Source: Paucihalobacter sp036825875
GTDB lineage: Bacteria > Bacteroidota > Bacteroidia > Flavobacteriales > Flavobacteriaceae
DNA: 64,000 nucleotides
Reading direction: 5' to 3'
NCBI RefSeq assembly: GCF_036825875.1
Contig: NZ_DAISXK010000002.1
Span: 1 to 64,000 of the forward strand
Below are positions 10,201 through 18,476 of the stretch, piece after piece; the stretch's first letter is position 1; every line of letters begins with the position of its first letter. The position numbers were made by a program, and so were the translations under genes. The notes below the pieces were generated by a model. The model was given only the letters and a program-made list of their open reading frames with translations, did no database searches and had not been told where the DNA came from.

Positions 10201-12048
10201 GCTCGTATCATTGTCTTCAACACGAATGTAAAGTTCCTGTTCATCGATAACAGTATTTTCGTAGTTGGATGGATTTGAGATGCGGTTTTCGCCTACAAAT
10301 GCGTCTTCAAAGGTCTCATAAAAAGATACGTTTACATTGGTGAGGCCTTGTAAAACTTCGTCGGTAATGTCATTTAAGTTAAAGTTGGCAAATCCGTCAT
10401 GATCAGGATCGCAAGCGTCAATATATAAATTTGCCGAATTAACAACAGGATTAGGCAGTACCGAAATATTGAGCGTAGTCGTGCTCATACAACCAGTGGC
10501 TGAATTAACGACGCGCACAAATACCTGTTCGTTCATAGACGTGTTCACATAAGGCATTGCGATTGCGTTGCTTCCTGTTTCAGCATCAGTTTGAGTATTG
10601 TGATAACTAACCACTAGAATGGGCTGGTTGTTTGTTATTTCTTCGTCCTTTTGCGTTAAATCTATTTGCGTTACGCCGTCAGCATTGGCATCGTCACAAA
10701 CTAATAAATCGGTTGGTGAACTTATATTTGGTAAGGCGTTTACTACTAGATTAAATGAGGTAAATGCCAGACAACCAGAATCTATATCTTCAATTCTTAC
10801 AAAAATAGATTGCGGATTGGTCGAGTTTTGAATTGGGTTATTAATTTGATTTATATCGTTTTCAGCATCATCGCTAGTTAAATGATAAGATATTTGGTAA
10901 TTAGACGAAGGCACCGATGCCAAAACTTCTGTATCTTTAATAGTTAAATCGAAAATTTCTATACCATCACCACTCGAATCATCGCAAATTTCAAAATCCG
11001 AAATAGAAGTCGCTGTTTGGGTGCTACTTAAGGTTACGTTTATAGCATCCTCAATGAAACAAACAGAATTGGCAAATGGAATTTCAATTTCAACCCGATA
11101 GTTTCCTGATTCAATAATGTTCAAATTTGCTTGATTTGCTCCAGTAATAAGTACATCGTTAAAGAACCAGCTATAGGTTGCAGCTGGATTCTGAATATCC
11201 CCGTTAAGTTGAACAGTATCCGCACAGGTTGAAAAATCTTCACCCAAATCGACGGTTGAGTTAAAACTATTCCCTTCTATAAATACGGCAGAATCATAAT
11301 TTTCGTCATCTTGATCGGCAATTACTAATTTAATTTGGTAGGCAACGTTGGGCGTTATGCTTGCCGAAGCGGTTAATATCGTAGTTCTTCCGTTATAATT
11401 GGTGTGACCTAAATTATATCCTTCAAAAAACTGGCTGTTTTCTTCTGGACAAAAACCTACAATTTCATCGTGTATTGTACTGGTATTTACGGGAATGTTT
11501 GTGTTTGGAACTAATGCAATATTGGTGTAAGGATCATTTGTTCCAGCTAACCTAATCAAGAAAGCAAAGCCATCGGCATAATCACAAGGAAAATTTGCAA
11601 AATATTCTTCCGAAGCTAAAATGTAATTAAACGATATTTGATTGGCGGTTGAAATAAATTCAAACTCTATGGAAGTCGCGTTTAGGGTTCCCGTAATTCC
11701 AAGTGTTTGTTCTAAATCCAGATCGGTTCCCCAAGCTGGAGTTCCCTCGTTTAAAATTTGTGTATTTTGAGTATTTCCTCCAGATAACACATTGCCAGTA
11801 GCAAGTACTATCCCATTTTGAAAAGGAAAATTAGAACCTGCACGTTCAAAATAGCCGAAGCTATTAAAACCATCAAGGCTACCATTTATGGGTGACGAAA
11901 TGTTTGAAACTTCAACACATCCTGAGATCAACTGATTTTGAATTAATTCTTCAACAGTGAAATTATCATTAATCGCAATTTGTTGCGCACCACAAATTAT
12001 GCTGATACAGCACAGTAAAAGGGTGAGGGAGCGATGATTAAATTTCAT
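7222..12048 (-). CDS. Giant repeat-rich choice-of-anchor L / T9SS type B surface protein, 1608 aa
   Basis: The largest protein in the window, predicted to be exported through Sec and T9SS to the cell surface. Order: signal peptide (1-21), choice-of-anchor L domain (about 30-265), Ig/PKD-like domain (about 270-345), eleven consecutive modules of roughly 94 residues (about 350-1380), an Ig-like domain with SYVWSTGETTPEI, an SprB-like repeat segment (about 1445-1510), and the type B C-terminal domain ending GHFALKR. Each module starts with Cys and, usually, an acidic loop such as CDPDHDG or CDNDYDG. It continues to a DAExxxN turn and an NPQxIFxRVExxxTGC strand, giving two Cys per copy. This fits a long extended stalk, perhaps calcium-stabilised. 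A promoter is predicted at 12121-12152. Function as adhesin is inference. Confidence 0.85.
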   Translation of the reverse strand: MKFNHRSLTLLLCCISIICGAQQIAINDNFTVEELIQNQLISGCVEVSNISSPINGSLDGFNSFGYFERAGSNFPFQNGIVLATGNVLSGGNTQNTQILNEGTPAWGTDLDLEQTLGITGTLNATSIEFEFISTANQISFNYILASEEYFANFPCDYADGFAFLIRLAGTNDPYTNIALVPNTNIPVNTSTIHDEIVGFCPEENSQFFEGYNLGHTNYNGRTTILTASASITPNVAYQIKLVIADQDDENYDSAVFIEGNSFNSTVDLGEDFSTCADTVQLNGDIQNPAATYSWFFNDVLITGANQANLNIIESGNYRVEIEIPFANSVCFIEDAINVTLSSTQTATSISDFEICDDSSGDGIEIFDLTIKDTEVLASVPSSNYQISYHLTSDDAENDINQINNPIQNSTNPQSIFVRIEDIDSGCLAFTSFNLVVNALPNISSPTDLLVCDDANADGVTQIDLTQKDEEITNNQPILVVSYHNTQTDAETGSNAIAMPYVNTSMNEQVFVRVVNSATGCMSTTTLNISVLPNPVVNSANLYIDACDPDHDGFANFNLNDITDEVLQGLTNVNVSFYETFEDAFVGENRISNPSNYENTVIDEQELYIRVEDNDTSCATIVSFEIHTNLLLTGTLIRDFSRCDIDNDGVENFSFNNIANVIINDIPDVTVTFYLTQEDRDNRINPINGNIPFTPTQNPQTIFIELSSPTCTEYDSIQLIIVPIIEFESIGTVDYCDTDQDGFTSIELSSFNALITDGQTGFSVFYFATEEDANNNTNQLPNFYTNISNPQTLYTRIRFNQTGCAAINEFTVNILPAPLTNQPADIIICDDDFDGISIVNLNNTITELVISTNERDITFHNNLQDAESNSNPIANPESFQTSSTTVFSRVENSVTGCFSTEPIRIIINTLPQFTTISNYRICEDNSDGFGDFFFNSKDNEILNGQSGKRVLYFTNQNDADNRANIIDKTIAYQNITNPQTIFVRVENLTDIDCYGTSNFTIEVGTNPEFNEPTDWFVCDDASNDGRENFDLNLKVSEIAEGINDNLNITFHLNQFDAVNNQNAVNNQFSNTVNPQQLFARIDNGTICVSITTFTINVIQAPEVNQADPLVSCDNDYDGIVQFDLTDAANDILDVRQDNIETAYFENLADLEADLNPISDPRNYTNLSNPQIVYFKVTNTISNCYLAIPIELEVNLPPIINTFEVYDICDNVDQTFNVNDINDVIINNTNNVEMSYFTSLNDAENQTNAIQNNYMYQTANDILYARVQHSITQCFIIYPFELNVNPLPIANQPEDLESCDDDYDGFLFFDLSQQTQTILGSQNPNNFSVTYYLNNTDAENSNNNLNNNFEARDMDVIFARVENTSTGCFEITQFTIIINPLPVVEIPNQVICLEIGMVTVSANTNNPDDSYVWSTGETTPEIDISEIGDYAVTVTSIFGCETTVAFNVIESQPANIEVVEIIDFSDPNNITITVTGIGNYAYALDSGAPQESNVFENVTLGYHTITIIDLNGCSAVDREVVVIDAPKFFTPNNDGYFDTWHISGVETLPGTIVNIFDRYGKLLKTLNSSSSGWDGNYNGQRMPTNDYWFVADVVRGNIQFQVKGHFALKR
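7885..10990 (-). repeat. Eleven tandem protein-coding modules of about 94 residues
   Basis: Coding repeat array inside the 1608-residue protein. Units begin at Cys before an acidic loop (CDDSSGDG, CDDANADG, CDPDHDG, CDIDNDG, CDTDQDG, CDDDFDG, CEDNSDG, CDDASNDG, CDNDYDG, CDNVDQT, CDDDYDG). The tenth unit has lost the loop glycine. Copies are well diverged in DNA, so the array is old and not a product of recent expansion. The same module occurs twice in the protein at 4795-7125, four times in that at 14216-17611 (about 14893-16040), and once, degenerate, in that at 12390-14177. Confidence 0.8.
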
Positions 12049-12389
12049 TAAGTTTCAGTTATATATTAAATAGCAAAAAGCTTTGAGGCAATAAAACAAG
12101 GCTTCTATTCAAAATCACAACGAAAGTAGGCCTTAATTAGATAAAAAGCAAATAACATCGATAAAATACATATTATTTTAACATTTAATTCTCATGACGA
12201 AATTATGGGTATAGTTTTCTACGCTTATAATCAGTGTTTATCCGTTTATATAGGCCTCCATATTGAATATTAATTATTTAAATTAAAAGTAACTAGAAGT
12301 TGGGTACGTTCAATTGAAATCTGATTCAGAATCAAATGAAAAGCTATCCTGTTTTAGCGCGGATGATTAAATAAAAATGAAAACTAATA
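12049..12389. other. Gene-free stretch of 341 bases between two surface protein genes
   Basis: It holds the predicted minus-strand promoter at 12121-12152 and a leader of about 70 bases for the giant surface protein. It also contains a short perfect inverted repeat TGATTC-A-GAATCA at 12322-12334 that could be an operator. No open frame or RNA gene with support was found; the rest is AT-rich sequence without visible structure. Confidence 0.6.
12121..12152 (-). promoter_or_regulatory. Promoter of the 1608-aa surface protein gene
   Basis: On the minus strand, TTTG (12152-12149), 20 bases of spacer and TACTTTCG (12128-12121). The spacing fits the Bacteroidota -33/-7 promoter, and the -10 differs at one position from TAnnTTTG. 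A leader of roughly 65-70 bases would precede the ATG at 12048. Confidence 0.55.
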
Positions 12390-14177
12390 TCAATAACTAA
12401 TAGTCACCCAACCTGACGGGTTTCTAAAGTCTGGATCATTTAGTTTTAGGATGTAGTAATAGCTGCCCGTTGGTACCAAATTTCCAATTCCATTTATACC
12501 TCGGTTCGGAATGCCGTCCCAAGGCGCTGAATTGTCTCCCAAAAATATTAAAGTTCCATACCGGTTATAAATAAGCAATTCGTGGTTGATAAAAACATTA
12601 TATAAACCTTGTATATTAAACCAATCGTTTAACCCATCATTATTAGGTGAAAATCCTTCGGGTATTCTAGGTGGGCAGTTTTCAATCTGTAATTCGGACT
12701 GGAAAACTTCAAAACATGCGTCAGTTATTTGTTTTATGTAAATGGGTTGTGGATTAGTATTGTTATTATATTGGGTAGGATTGCTAATGATATTTACGTT
12801 ACTATTTAAATCTTCAAGCGTTTCAAAAAAGCTATAGTTTTCGTCATTCTGATCTGGCAATGTTTCAATTAAATCAAATAAATTGAAGGTTGCAATTTCA
12901 AATCCTTCATTACAAGCGGTAATTTCTGGCAAAGAAACAATGTCAGGCGGCAGCAACAATTCGATATTAATAGTAAATGCATTATTTTCTTCGTTAAGTT
13001 CGGTAACAATACCTTCACCGGATCCATTATCATCAACGGCAATTGTAAGTACAAATTCAGGAGCAAGATTCTCAGGAATTTGAAGGATGATGGATGCGGT
13101 TTCAGAACTGTCAATATTCAAATTATTCTGCGTTGAACTTTGACCGACTAAAGTGTTATTGGCATAAAATGCAATTGGCGTATTGGCTGGTAAAATATCC
13201 GTGCTGTTTGAGTTAAAGACTTCGTAAACAAGTTCAATTTCAAAACTATTACATTCTACATCATACTCAATAAGTTGAATGGTGGCGTCGGGTAACTGGC
13301 TGTTCAGTACAGTTATAACGTTATTTATCATGACAAAATCCTGACCCGAAGTGAGTTGAATAGTTGCCGAAGTATCGCCAATATTAATTAGGTTTTGAAT
13401 ATTGTAGAAATCAATATCCATATTCCATAATTCGGTGGAATTCGTAAAACTATTGGTGCTGTTAAAAGCGTTGTTTACAGGATTTAAGGGTGGATTGCTA
13501 ATCGGAATTCCGTTAATACTCAAAGTTTCATTTACAGCTATTGCTGCATCGCCTTCCCAAGCAAGGAAGCCTATTTTTGCACCTTCGTTATCTAATACAT
13601 TTAAGTTTGCTAAAGTAATATTTAAGCTTGTTGGTACACTTTGAAGTCCGTCATATACATTCACTTGATTCAATGGTAAATTATCATCTTCAAAAACAAT
13701 AATTATGGCCCAACCTGCGAAATTTGTACCGGTGGGACAGTACGGAGCAATTACTTCAGTTAAGTCTAATTCTGATAAGGTGTAGATTCCGTTTCCTTGT
13801 TCTAGGATTAAATTGGTGACATCAGCAAAGGCAGCGAAAAATATGCGATTGGCGTCGAGGCTATTACTAAATGTGCGCTCAGCTGAAATGGTACTATCGT
13901 TTAAATTCACTTCAAAATCACCTTCGCCTGAACCAGCCCAATACAGATAGGCAGCAATTACTGTTTGATTCTCGTTGAGGTTTAAATTTGCTGAAGATGA
14001 GGTTAAAATTTCACAAACCGAAAAAGGCCCATTTTCCGACGTATTCATAGTATTGCCAATGGCGGTGTAATCAAAGCGTCCGTTAAATTGTTGGAAAAGA
14101 CTTACGTCCTGAGCATAGAATGAATTAAAATTCAAAACTATAAAGAGCATTGAAACATTGAAGAGGTACTTCTTCAT
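12390..14177 (-). CDS. Gliding-motility-type C-terminal domain surface protein, 595 aa
   Basis: Secreted protein with a signal peptide (about 1-22, ending NSFYAQ). An N-terminal beta domain of DUF3344-like character follows (TVIAAYLYWAGSGEGDFEV, about 55-280), then a CARDB-like Ig domain (about 290-390), one degenerate copy of the Cys module (CNEGFEIATFNLFD, about 405-480), and a C-terminal domain beginning PEGFSPNNDGLNDWF. The terminal domain belongs to the gliding/CHU_C type but is clearly more divergent than in the three neighbours and ends WVTISY rather than LKR. Start ATG 14177 was preferred over 14195 because it directly begins the signal peptide (MKKYLF). Confidence 0.8.
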   Translation of the reverse strand: MKKYLFNVSMLFIVLNFNSFYAQDVSLFQQFNGRFDYTAIGNTMNTSENGPFSVCEILTSSSANLNLNENQTVIAAYLYWAGSGEGDFEVNLNDSTISAERTFSNSLDANRIFFAAFADVTNLILEQGNGIYTLSELDLTEVIAPYCPTGTNFAGWAIIIVFEDDNLPLNQVNVYDGLQSVPTSLNITLANLNVLDNEGAKIGFLAWEGDAAIAVNETLSINGIPISNPPLNPVNNAFNSTNSFTNSTELWNMDIDFYNIQNLINIGDTSATIQLTSGQDFVMINNVITVLNSQLPDATIQLIEYDVECNSFEIELVYEVFNSNSTDILPANTPIAFYANNTLVGQSSTQNNLNIDSSETASIILQIPENLAPEFVLTIAVDDNGSGEGIVTELNEENNAFTINIELLLPPDIVSLPEITACNEGFEIATFNLFDLIETLPDQNDENYSFFETLEDLNSNVNIISNPTQYNNNTNPQPIYIKQITDACFEVFQSELQIENCPPRIPEGFSPNNDGLNDWFNIQGLYNVFINHELLIYNRYGTLIFLGDNSAPWDGIPNRGINGIGNLVPTGSYYYILKLNDPDFRNPSGWVTISY

Positions 14178-14196
14178 GGTAGGCTTATTGTGCACT

Positions 14197-14227
14197 CGAA
14201 GTTACAAAAATTAATTTATCGTTTCAA
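14197..14227 (-). promoter_or_regulatory. Promoter of the 595-aa surface protein gene
   Basis: Minus strand TTG (14227-14225), 20-base spacer, TAACTTCG (14204-14197; one mismatch to TAnnTTTG). The -33 part lies within the last codons of the upstream gene, showing that this member of the cluster can be transcribed separately. Confidence 0.5.
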
Positions 14228-17200
14228 CGTAAAATGCCCTTTAGCCTTGCGTCCATCTTCTAAAGTAACTGAAAACCAGTAATCGTTAGTAGGCATTACT
14301 TTGCCATTAAAAGTACCGTCCCAACCCGAACCAAGTGGGTCTAATTCGGCTAATAATTTACCATAGCGGTCAAAAATATAAATAATGGTGTTGGGCTGAA
14401 AGTTTCTGCTTACGCCTTTTATTTGCCAAAAATCATTGTAACCGTCGTTATTTGGGGTGAAATATTTTGGAAAACCGATTACAGAAACCATTTCATCCAC
14501 AATACCACAATTATTTTTATCGCGTACAAAAATGGTATAAATGCCAGGTTGTAAATTATTAAAGGTGTTACTGTCTTGGTATAGACCATTCGAATTATCT
14601 ATGGAAAATTCGTAATCGCCTTCACCACTTACTAAAACGGTGATACTATTGTCTTGGGTTAAATCGGTGACTTCAAAATTTTCAATCGTTGCGATATTTG
14701 AGGCCATAACGGTAATAGTTCGGTCTTTGAAACAACCGTTGGTGTTGGTAACGCGCACAGTATAAGTACCAGGTTCATTCACTTGAATTTGCATAGTTGT
14801 TGCGCCAGTAGACCAATTGTAAAAGAAATTGTTAGGAAGCTCGTTAAGCACACCGCCATCTAAAGTAATGGTTTCTGGGAAGAAATTTAAGCAGTAAAGC
14901 GTTTCAAACTCGGTTTCAATTTGTGGTAATCTGAAGACACTTAAGGTAACTTCGTTAATACCAAAACAGGCATTGTCGTTTTCAACGCGCACAAAAATTG
15001 TGTGATTAAAAGCAGTACTGTTGGTGTAATTATTAGGGAGTTGATTTTGTTCTAAAAGTGCATCATCTAAGGTTTCAAAATAGGCAATATCCAAACCAGC
15101 TGGCAATCCTGATAAAACTTGTTCATTAGCATCGGATAAAGTAAAGGTGTAGAAGCCATCTTCTTCACCATCATCATCACAGGCAGTTAATTGTGCGTCG
15201 TTAGCCGAAGTTGCACTTACTTCTAATGAGACCTCTGCAATATTGGTGCAACTGGTTTGCGTGTCTGTAACTAAAGCATAAACTAGTTGTGGATTTTCAA
15301 AATTATAAAAAGCGTCACCATTAATGGCGTTTGTGTTATTTTCAGCATCGGAAATAGATAAAAAATAATCTACAGTACGGTTGCTTTCATTATTGGTTAT
15401 ATCATTAAATATTTCGTTGATATTAAAAAGGGTAAAACCATCGGGAATTCCATCTTCGTCGCATTGAAATATGGTGGCATTTATGGCTTCGGGAGCTGGA
15501 TTTATTACCAGATTAAATGGTGCAGTAATAAAACATTCTGAGTTATTATTATTGGTAATTCGAACAAAAATAGTTTGGTTAAAAGCTGTTGTATTGTTGA
15601 AGTTGGAATTGATTGAATTCACATTGGCATCGGCATCTGTTTGGTTAAGGTGGTAACTAACCGCGTAAGTTGCTTCGCTTTGAGTACCTAATAAATTTGA
15701 ATTGAATGCATTCAAATTGAAGACTGCAAAACCGTCAGTAGGGTCGTTTAGATTGTCACAAATTTCTACAGTCGTTTCGCCTTGGATTGTTGGTGTGATA
15801 AACACTTCAAAATTAAAACTTGTGGTGTCATAACAATCGGGATTATTGATATTTTGAACTCTTACAAAAATTTCTTGTGGGTTCACGGTATTGGAAAAAT
15901 CCGTCATTAACGGATTTATATTATCGATGGCGGATTGCAAGTCGGTAAAGTACAAAACCTCATAAATGCTTGAATCTAAAGGTCCCAAAATTTCAGCATC
16001 TTTGGTTCTTAAGTTAAAGTTTGCCGTTTCCGTACTGCTGCAAACGTTTACATCAGATGGTTGGTTGGCAATAGTTGGCACTTCAGAAATATTAACCACC
16101 GCTTCACCTTCAATAGGACATTCGCCATTATTTGGCTCAATAAATACTTCGTAAAAACCAGACGTATCAACGGTAAGCGTTGCACTTATCTCATCAGGGA
16201 TCTCAACATCGTCTTTAAACCATGTGTAATCTGCACCAGGCAAATCATCAGCTTGTAAAGTAAAAACGCTGCCATCGCACAGTAAAAGTTCGGTGGTGCT
16301 AATACCATTTCTAATAATATCTATTTGAGAGTTGAAAAGCGACTGAATAAATGGAGGTAAACCAATTCTACTTAGATTTTGGCCTGTACCATTCACGTCT
16401 AAAAGTACACCTTGTTCATTATATCCAGCTGCGTTGCCATTTGCTTCGGGATTATTGATGACACCTAAATACCGCGCAACGGCATTGTTGCCCGTAAAAC
16501 TTAATTGAGCACGGTAAATTTTCTTGTTGATACCTAATTGCAAGGCACCTGCACTCATAGAGTTTGATGTGTGAATTATTTGAGCGCTTGCTGGAATATT
16601 GGCAGCTTCTAAATCCCATTGAATTACTTGACTTGCGCCATTTCCGTCAATGCCCAAGCCAACGGTGGCGTATAACTTTCGGTTTTCAGATGAAAATTCA
16701 ACACCGTACGGACTGTTATTGTTTTGCGGAGAATAAACTTCTAACGGATTAGAAACAATTCCTGTATCGTTATCAAAATCATAGAGATAAACACCACCTG
16801 GACCATCTACACCAGTTTGGGTGGAAAAACCATAATGTGCAACTCCAAGTTTTGTGCCGTCCGGCGACGCTTTTAAATAGCCCAATGCATTTCGGCGGTA
16901 ACCAGCAAAAGGAACAAAAGGTGTTACGGTTGAAATTACTGGATCTGTAGTAACGCCATTTTCATCAATTTTAAAGGCGTAAAAATTGGACCCAAAATGT
17001 GATAATACCCAAAAAGAGGTGCAATCATCTGCTTTAACCGCAGTTATTTTTTCTGAACATTTATAATCGACTTGAATAGGAACATTTGGGTCGTAGGTTA
17101 TAAGCGCTACGTTTTTTTCAGAAGGTACCACATCACCCAAACCACCTTGTAATGACATATCAACTAAGGAATATCGCAACCCGTTATTCACACCATCACC

Positions 17201-17611
17201 GGCTGATTGATTTGGAAATGCGGCTGTATTAAAATGGTGTGGCTCATCAACAGTAAATAAATAAAAGAAATTGGCATCCTGTGGTTTTGGTACAATTAAG
17301 CCCGAAGATGTGCTAGATTCATCACCAAACAAACCTGTTCCGACGGCTTCGTTTGCATTGGGCATACGTTGGTGGTTTCTGTTCCATACAGTGCGGCCAT
17401 CGGAGTAAAAAAGTAAATTACCTGCGGTATCGGATATAGATGTACAGCCTTCAAGTGTACTTAGCTGGCCATTGGTTAGTGCAGTAACTTGGTCGGTGGC
17501 TTGGTTAAATCTTAAACCAGCACGTTGGCCAAAATACCAATTAGAGGCTTCGTTTTGGGCTAAACTTGTAAGGCCCACTAATAAAATAATGGTAAATAAT
17601 ATCTTTTTCAT
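14216..17611 (-). CDS. T9SS type B sorting-domain surface protein with N-terminal propeller-like region, 1131 aa
   Basis: Exported protein: signal peptide (1-18, ending SLAQ), then about 400 residues with repeating strand patterns (NWYFGQRAGLRF, GNLLFYSDGRTVWNR, DGTKLGVAHY, SSENRKLYATVG) that look like a beta-propeller. Next come an Ig-like domain (DYTWFKDDVEIP), four Cys modules (CDNLNDPTDG, CDEDGIPDG, CDDDGEEDG; the first is degenerate), a second Ig-like domain (YNWSTGATTMQI) and a type B C-terminal domain ending GHFTLKR. The propeller type replaces the choice-of-anchor L head of its two relatives while the stalk and sorting domain are shared. Start at 17611 (MKKILFTI) rather than 17623 because it begins the signal peptide. 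Role in adhesion or gliding is inferred from the domains only. Confidence 0.85.
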   Translation of the reverse strand: MKKILFTIILLVGLTSLAQNEASNWYFGQRAGLRFNQATDQVTALTNGQLSTLEGCTSISDTAGNLLFYSDGRTVWNRNHQRMPNANEAVGTGLFGDESSTSSGLIVPKPQDANFFYLFTVDEPHHFNTAAFPNQSAGDGVNNGLRYSLVDMSLQGGLGDVVPSEKNVALITYDPNVPIQVDYKCSEKITAVKADDCTSFWVLSHFGSNFYAFKIDENGVTTDPVISTVTPFVPFAGYRRNALGYLKASPDGTKLGVAHYGFSTQTGVDGPGGVYLYDFDNDTGIVSNPLEVYSPQNNNSPYGVEFSSENRKLYATVGLGIDGNGASQVIQWDLEAANIPASAQIIHTSNSMSAGALQLGINKKIYRAQLSFTGNNAVARYLGVINNPEANGNAAGYNEQGVLLDVNGTGQNLSRIGLPPFIQSLFNSQIDIIRNGISTTELLLCDGSVFTLQADDLPGADYTWFKDDVEIPDEISATLTVDTSGFYEVFIEPNNGECPIEGEAVVNISEVPTIANQPSDVNVCSSTETANFNLRTKDAEILGPLDSSIYEVLYFTDLQSAIDNINPLMTDFSNTVNPQEIFVRVQNINNPDCYDTTSFNFEVFITPTIQGETTVEICDNLNDPTDGFAVFNLNAFNSNLLGTQSEATYAVSYHLNQTDADANVNSINSNFNNTTAFNQTIFVRITNNNNSECFITAPFNLVINPAPEAINATIFQCDEDGIPDGFTLFNINEIFNDITNNESNRTVDYFLSISDAENNTNAINGDAFYNFENPQLVYALVTDTQTSCTNIAEVSLEVSATSANDAQLTACDDDGEEDGFYTFTLSDANEQVLSGLPAGLDIAYFETLDDALLEQNQLPNNYTNSTAFNHTIFVRVENDNACFGINEVTLSVFRLPQIETEFETLYCLNFFPETITLDGGVLNELPNNFFYNWSTGATTMQIQVNEPGTYTVRVTNTNGCFKDRTITVMASNIATIENFEVTDLTQDNSITVLVSGEGDYEFSIDNSNGLYQDSNTFNNLQPGIYTIFVRDKNNCGIVDEMVSVIGFPKYFTPNNDGYNDFWQIKGVSRNFQPNTIIYIFDRYGKLLAELDPLGSGWDGTFNGKVMPTNDYWFSVTLEDGRKAKGHFTLKR

Positions 17612-17616
17612 TCGCT

Positions 17617-17638
17617 GTAGCAACAGCTACCAAAGATA
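17617..17638 (-). promoter_or_regulatory. -10 element and downstream inverted repeat of the 1131-aa gene
   Basis: TATCTTTG on the minus strand (17638-17631) is an exact TAnnTTTG box ending one base from the stop codon of the ABC permease. Immediately downstream, at the expected start of transcription, GTAGC-TGTT-GCTAC (17630-17617) is a perfect inverted repeat and could be an operator or 5' hairpin. Confidence 0.5.
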
Positions 17639-18463
17639 TTATAAATCTCGCTTTTTTAATAATCTGTAAGACAAAAACACAAAAACGGCAGTCCAACCTA
17701 AAACAATAATAATTTCATACCAGTGCACGGCAAAGTCATATGCCATCTCGGTTTTATCAGGAAACTTAGTCATGGCTATACGTTGAAATGGTTGGTCTAT
17801 AAGTTTATACATAGATTTAAGTGGGAAGAAATTTTGAATTTTTTCGGCAAAACTCATGTCGGATTTCCAGGCGATAATTCCGAAGGTAATCCATTCAAGA
17901 ATGTAAAGAATAAATAAAAAGGCCAAGGCAAATGCCGATCGTTTCACGAGCATCCCAAAGAATAAACACAAGCTAAAAAAGCCAACAAGCTTCACAAAAT
18001 AGGCTAGAATATATGCGGTGTCTCTAAAAATAATACCAATTTCGTTGTAACTGGAATAATACAATCCAATGCAAAGCGATAAAATAAATATAATTACCGT
18101 AGATACCAACGAGAAAAATACAATCGTATAGAACTTAGAAAGAATAAATTCTTTTTTACTCAAACCGTCAATAAGATTCTGTTTTAAGGTGCGATTGCTG
18201 TACTCGTTTCCAATCATACTCACAACCACAATAGCAAAGAAAAACTTGAATTGAGATGCAAAAAAAGTTGTGATATGCCAAATCATCGGAAAATTGAAAA
18301 CACCGAGTTCGCCTAATTCAATAATAAACAATCCGAAGAAATTAATTTTAAACGATGATAATAGTAAAATAAATAGTGGTAAAATAAACGATATAAAGAT
18401 CAGCACTTTATTAATACGGCTCAATAAAAGTTTCTGTAATTCTAATTGCAATAAACGAATCAT
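17639..18463 (-). CDS. ABC-2 type exporter permease subunit
   Basis: Inner-membrane protein of 274 residues with six likely membrane segments and a GNEYSNRTLKQNLIDGLSKKEF segment typical of ABC-2 (NatB/BcrB-like) permeases. Start 18463 (MIRLLQLELQKLL) was chosen: a longer frame from 18520 would overlap the ATPase gene and adds residues without family resemblance. It lies 13 bases behind the ATPase at 18477-19379, so the two form one exporter. The substrate is unknown; such pairs range from bacitracin-type resistance to protein or lipid export. Confidence 0.85.
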   Translation of the reverse strand: MIRLLQLELQKLLLSRINKVLIFISFILPLFILLLSSFKINFFGLFIIELGELGVFNFPMIWHITTFFASQFKFFFAIVVVSMIGNEYSNRTLKQNLIDGLSKKEFILSKFYTIVFFSLVSTVIIFILSLCIGLYYSSYNEIGIIFRDTAYILAYFVKLVGFFSLCLFFGMLVKRSAFALAFLFILYILEWITFGIIAWKSDMSFAEKIQNFFPLKSMYKLIDQPFQRIAMTKFPDKTEMAYDFAVHWYEIIIVLGWTAVFVFLSYRLLKKRDL

Positions 18464-18476
18464 AATGTAGCCTAAA

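Noticed and set aside
7885..10990. CRISPR or DNA-level tandem repeat
   Set aside because: The periodicity is at protein level with diverged DNA; there are no identical direct repeats or spacers.
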